Part shown: piece by piece, positions 54,952-55,018 of the stretch
How positions within the stretch are numbered: the stretch's first letter is position 1
Layout: each line of letters opens with the position of its first letter
NCBI RefSeq assembly: GCF_030419005.1
Contig: NZ_CP106950.1
Location: 1-55,018 of the forward strand
Length of the DNA stretch: 55,018 nucleotides
DNA from: Eleftheria terrae
GTDB taxonomy: Bacteria; Pseudomonadota; Gammaproteobacteria; Burkholderiales; Burkholderiaceae_C
Direction of reading: 5' to 3'
Notes under the pieces: model-generated
Databases searched by the model: none
The model's input: only the letters and a program-made list of their open reading frames with translations
What the model was told of the DNA's origin: nothing
Position numbers and translations under genes: made by a program

Positions 54952-55018
54952 TCGTTCCTAGGGCGTTCTGCCGCATCAGCCTGCTGGAGCGAGACCAGCT
55001 GGCCGTCCTGTCCCGGCA
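54952..55018 (+). repeat. Left edge of leader copy 1, wrapping into base 1
   Basis: GACCAGCTGGCCGTCCTGTC near the end is identical to the stretch just before the first palindrome of copy 2 (about 21450-21472). Joined to base 1 it continues the match through CCGGGCGCT and GGGGCGCCGGTAGGAGCCGG. This supports circularity of the window. Confidence 0.8.

Noticed and set aside
1..55018. tRNA, rRNA, CRISPR arrays, insertion-sequence transposases, integron attC sites
   Set aside because: Looked for on both strands; no cloverleaf, rRNA-like stretch, spaced short repeats with spacers or transposase motif was seen.

Overview
The window reads as a complete circular conjugative plasmid of a proteobacterium. 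The last bases (about 54952-55018) continue smoothly into base 1: the joined sequence matches the stretch around 21450-21500, so the ends most likely meet. The base composition is GC-rich, and a box at 7919-7934 is one base away from the TGTACAAATGTACA motif that I recall for Xanthomonas LexA2. With the KorA/KorB/KfrA-like backbone this points to a Xanthomonadaceae-type host (Xanthomonas, Stenotrophomonas or a relative). That host call is inference. I see no rRNA, tRNA, CRISPR array, transposase or obvious antibiotic-resistance gene.

Layout. (1) 0-9.6 kb: small accessory and 'leading-region'-type genes: a methylase-like protein, DUF4124, DUF3577, a NYN-domain protein, an SRAP/YedK protein, a frameshifted SOS-box gene, KfrA and a secreted nuclease. 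(2) 9.7-21.3 kb: cargo of mostly unknown genes: a putAbiC-like membrane protein with a large tyrosine recombinase, a CoiA-like nuclease, an ADP-ribosyltransferase-like protein, and many small secreted or membrane proteins. (3) 21.4-25.2 kb: a second leader repeat, a DUF932 gene, and small genes. (4) 25.3-46.6 kb: the transfer region. It has a VirD4/MobB-type coupling protein on the minus strand, then an extraordinary run of about 20 hairpins (27250-28090), then a MOBC-like (Replic_Relax) relaxase, VirB11, a SprT-like protease, VirB3, VirB2, VirB4, VirB5, an exclusion-type lipoprotein, VirB6, VirB8, VirB9, VirB10 and a tail of small membrane genes. (5) 46.6-55 kb: a third leader repeat, a broken ParB-like gene, SSB, ParA/IncC, ParB/KorB, a KorA/TrfB-like repressor, RepA and an iteron origin.

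How it fits together. RepA acts on six iterons downstream of its own gene. ParA/ParB give partition. ParB is probably also the ligand of seven scattered TTTGGCGCGCCAAA-type palindromes, several of which sit at promoters (virD4, virB4, kfrA), in the manner of IncP KorB. A second operator family, GGGGTTG-N7-CAACCCC with the -35 box inside it, precedes three genes. The transfer genes lie to the right of the presumed oriT and would enter the recipient last if the minus strand is transferred. The three operons headed by leader repeats would then lie ahead of them, and all of them are transcribed from the incoming strand.

The two most unusual things are (a) the hairpin array, which contains a duplicated 135-nt unit whose stems differ by compensatory changes, direct in-window evidence that the folding is selected; and (b) the three near-identical structured leaders, each in front of an operon of the kind plasmids express early after entry, which I propose as candidate single-strand promoters or structured leaders. 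A third theme is a set of four small genes with alternative-hairpin leaders that share a GC-TTT-GC loop.
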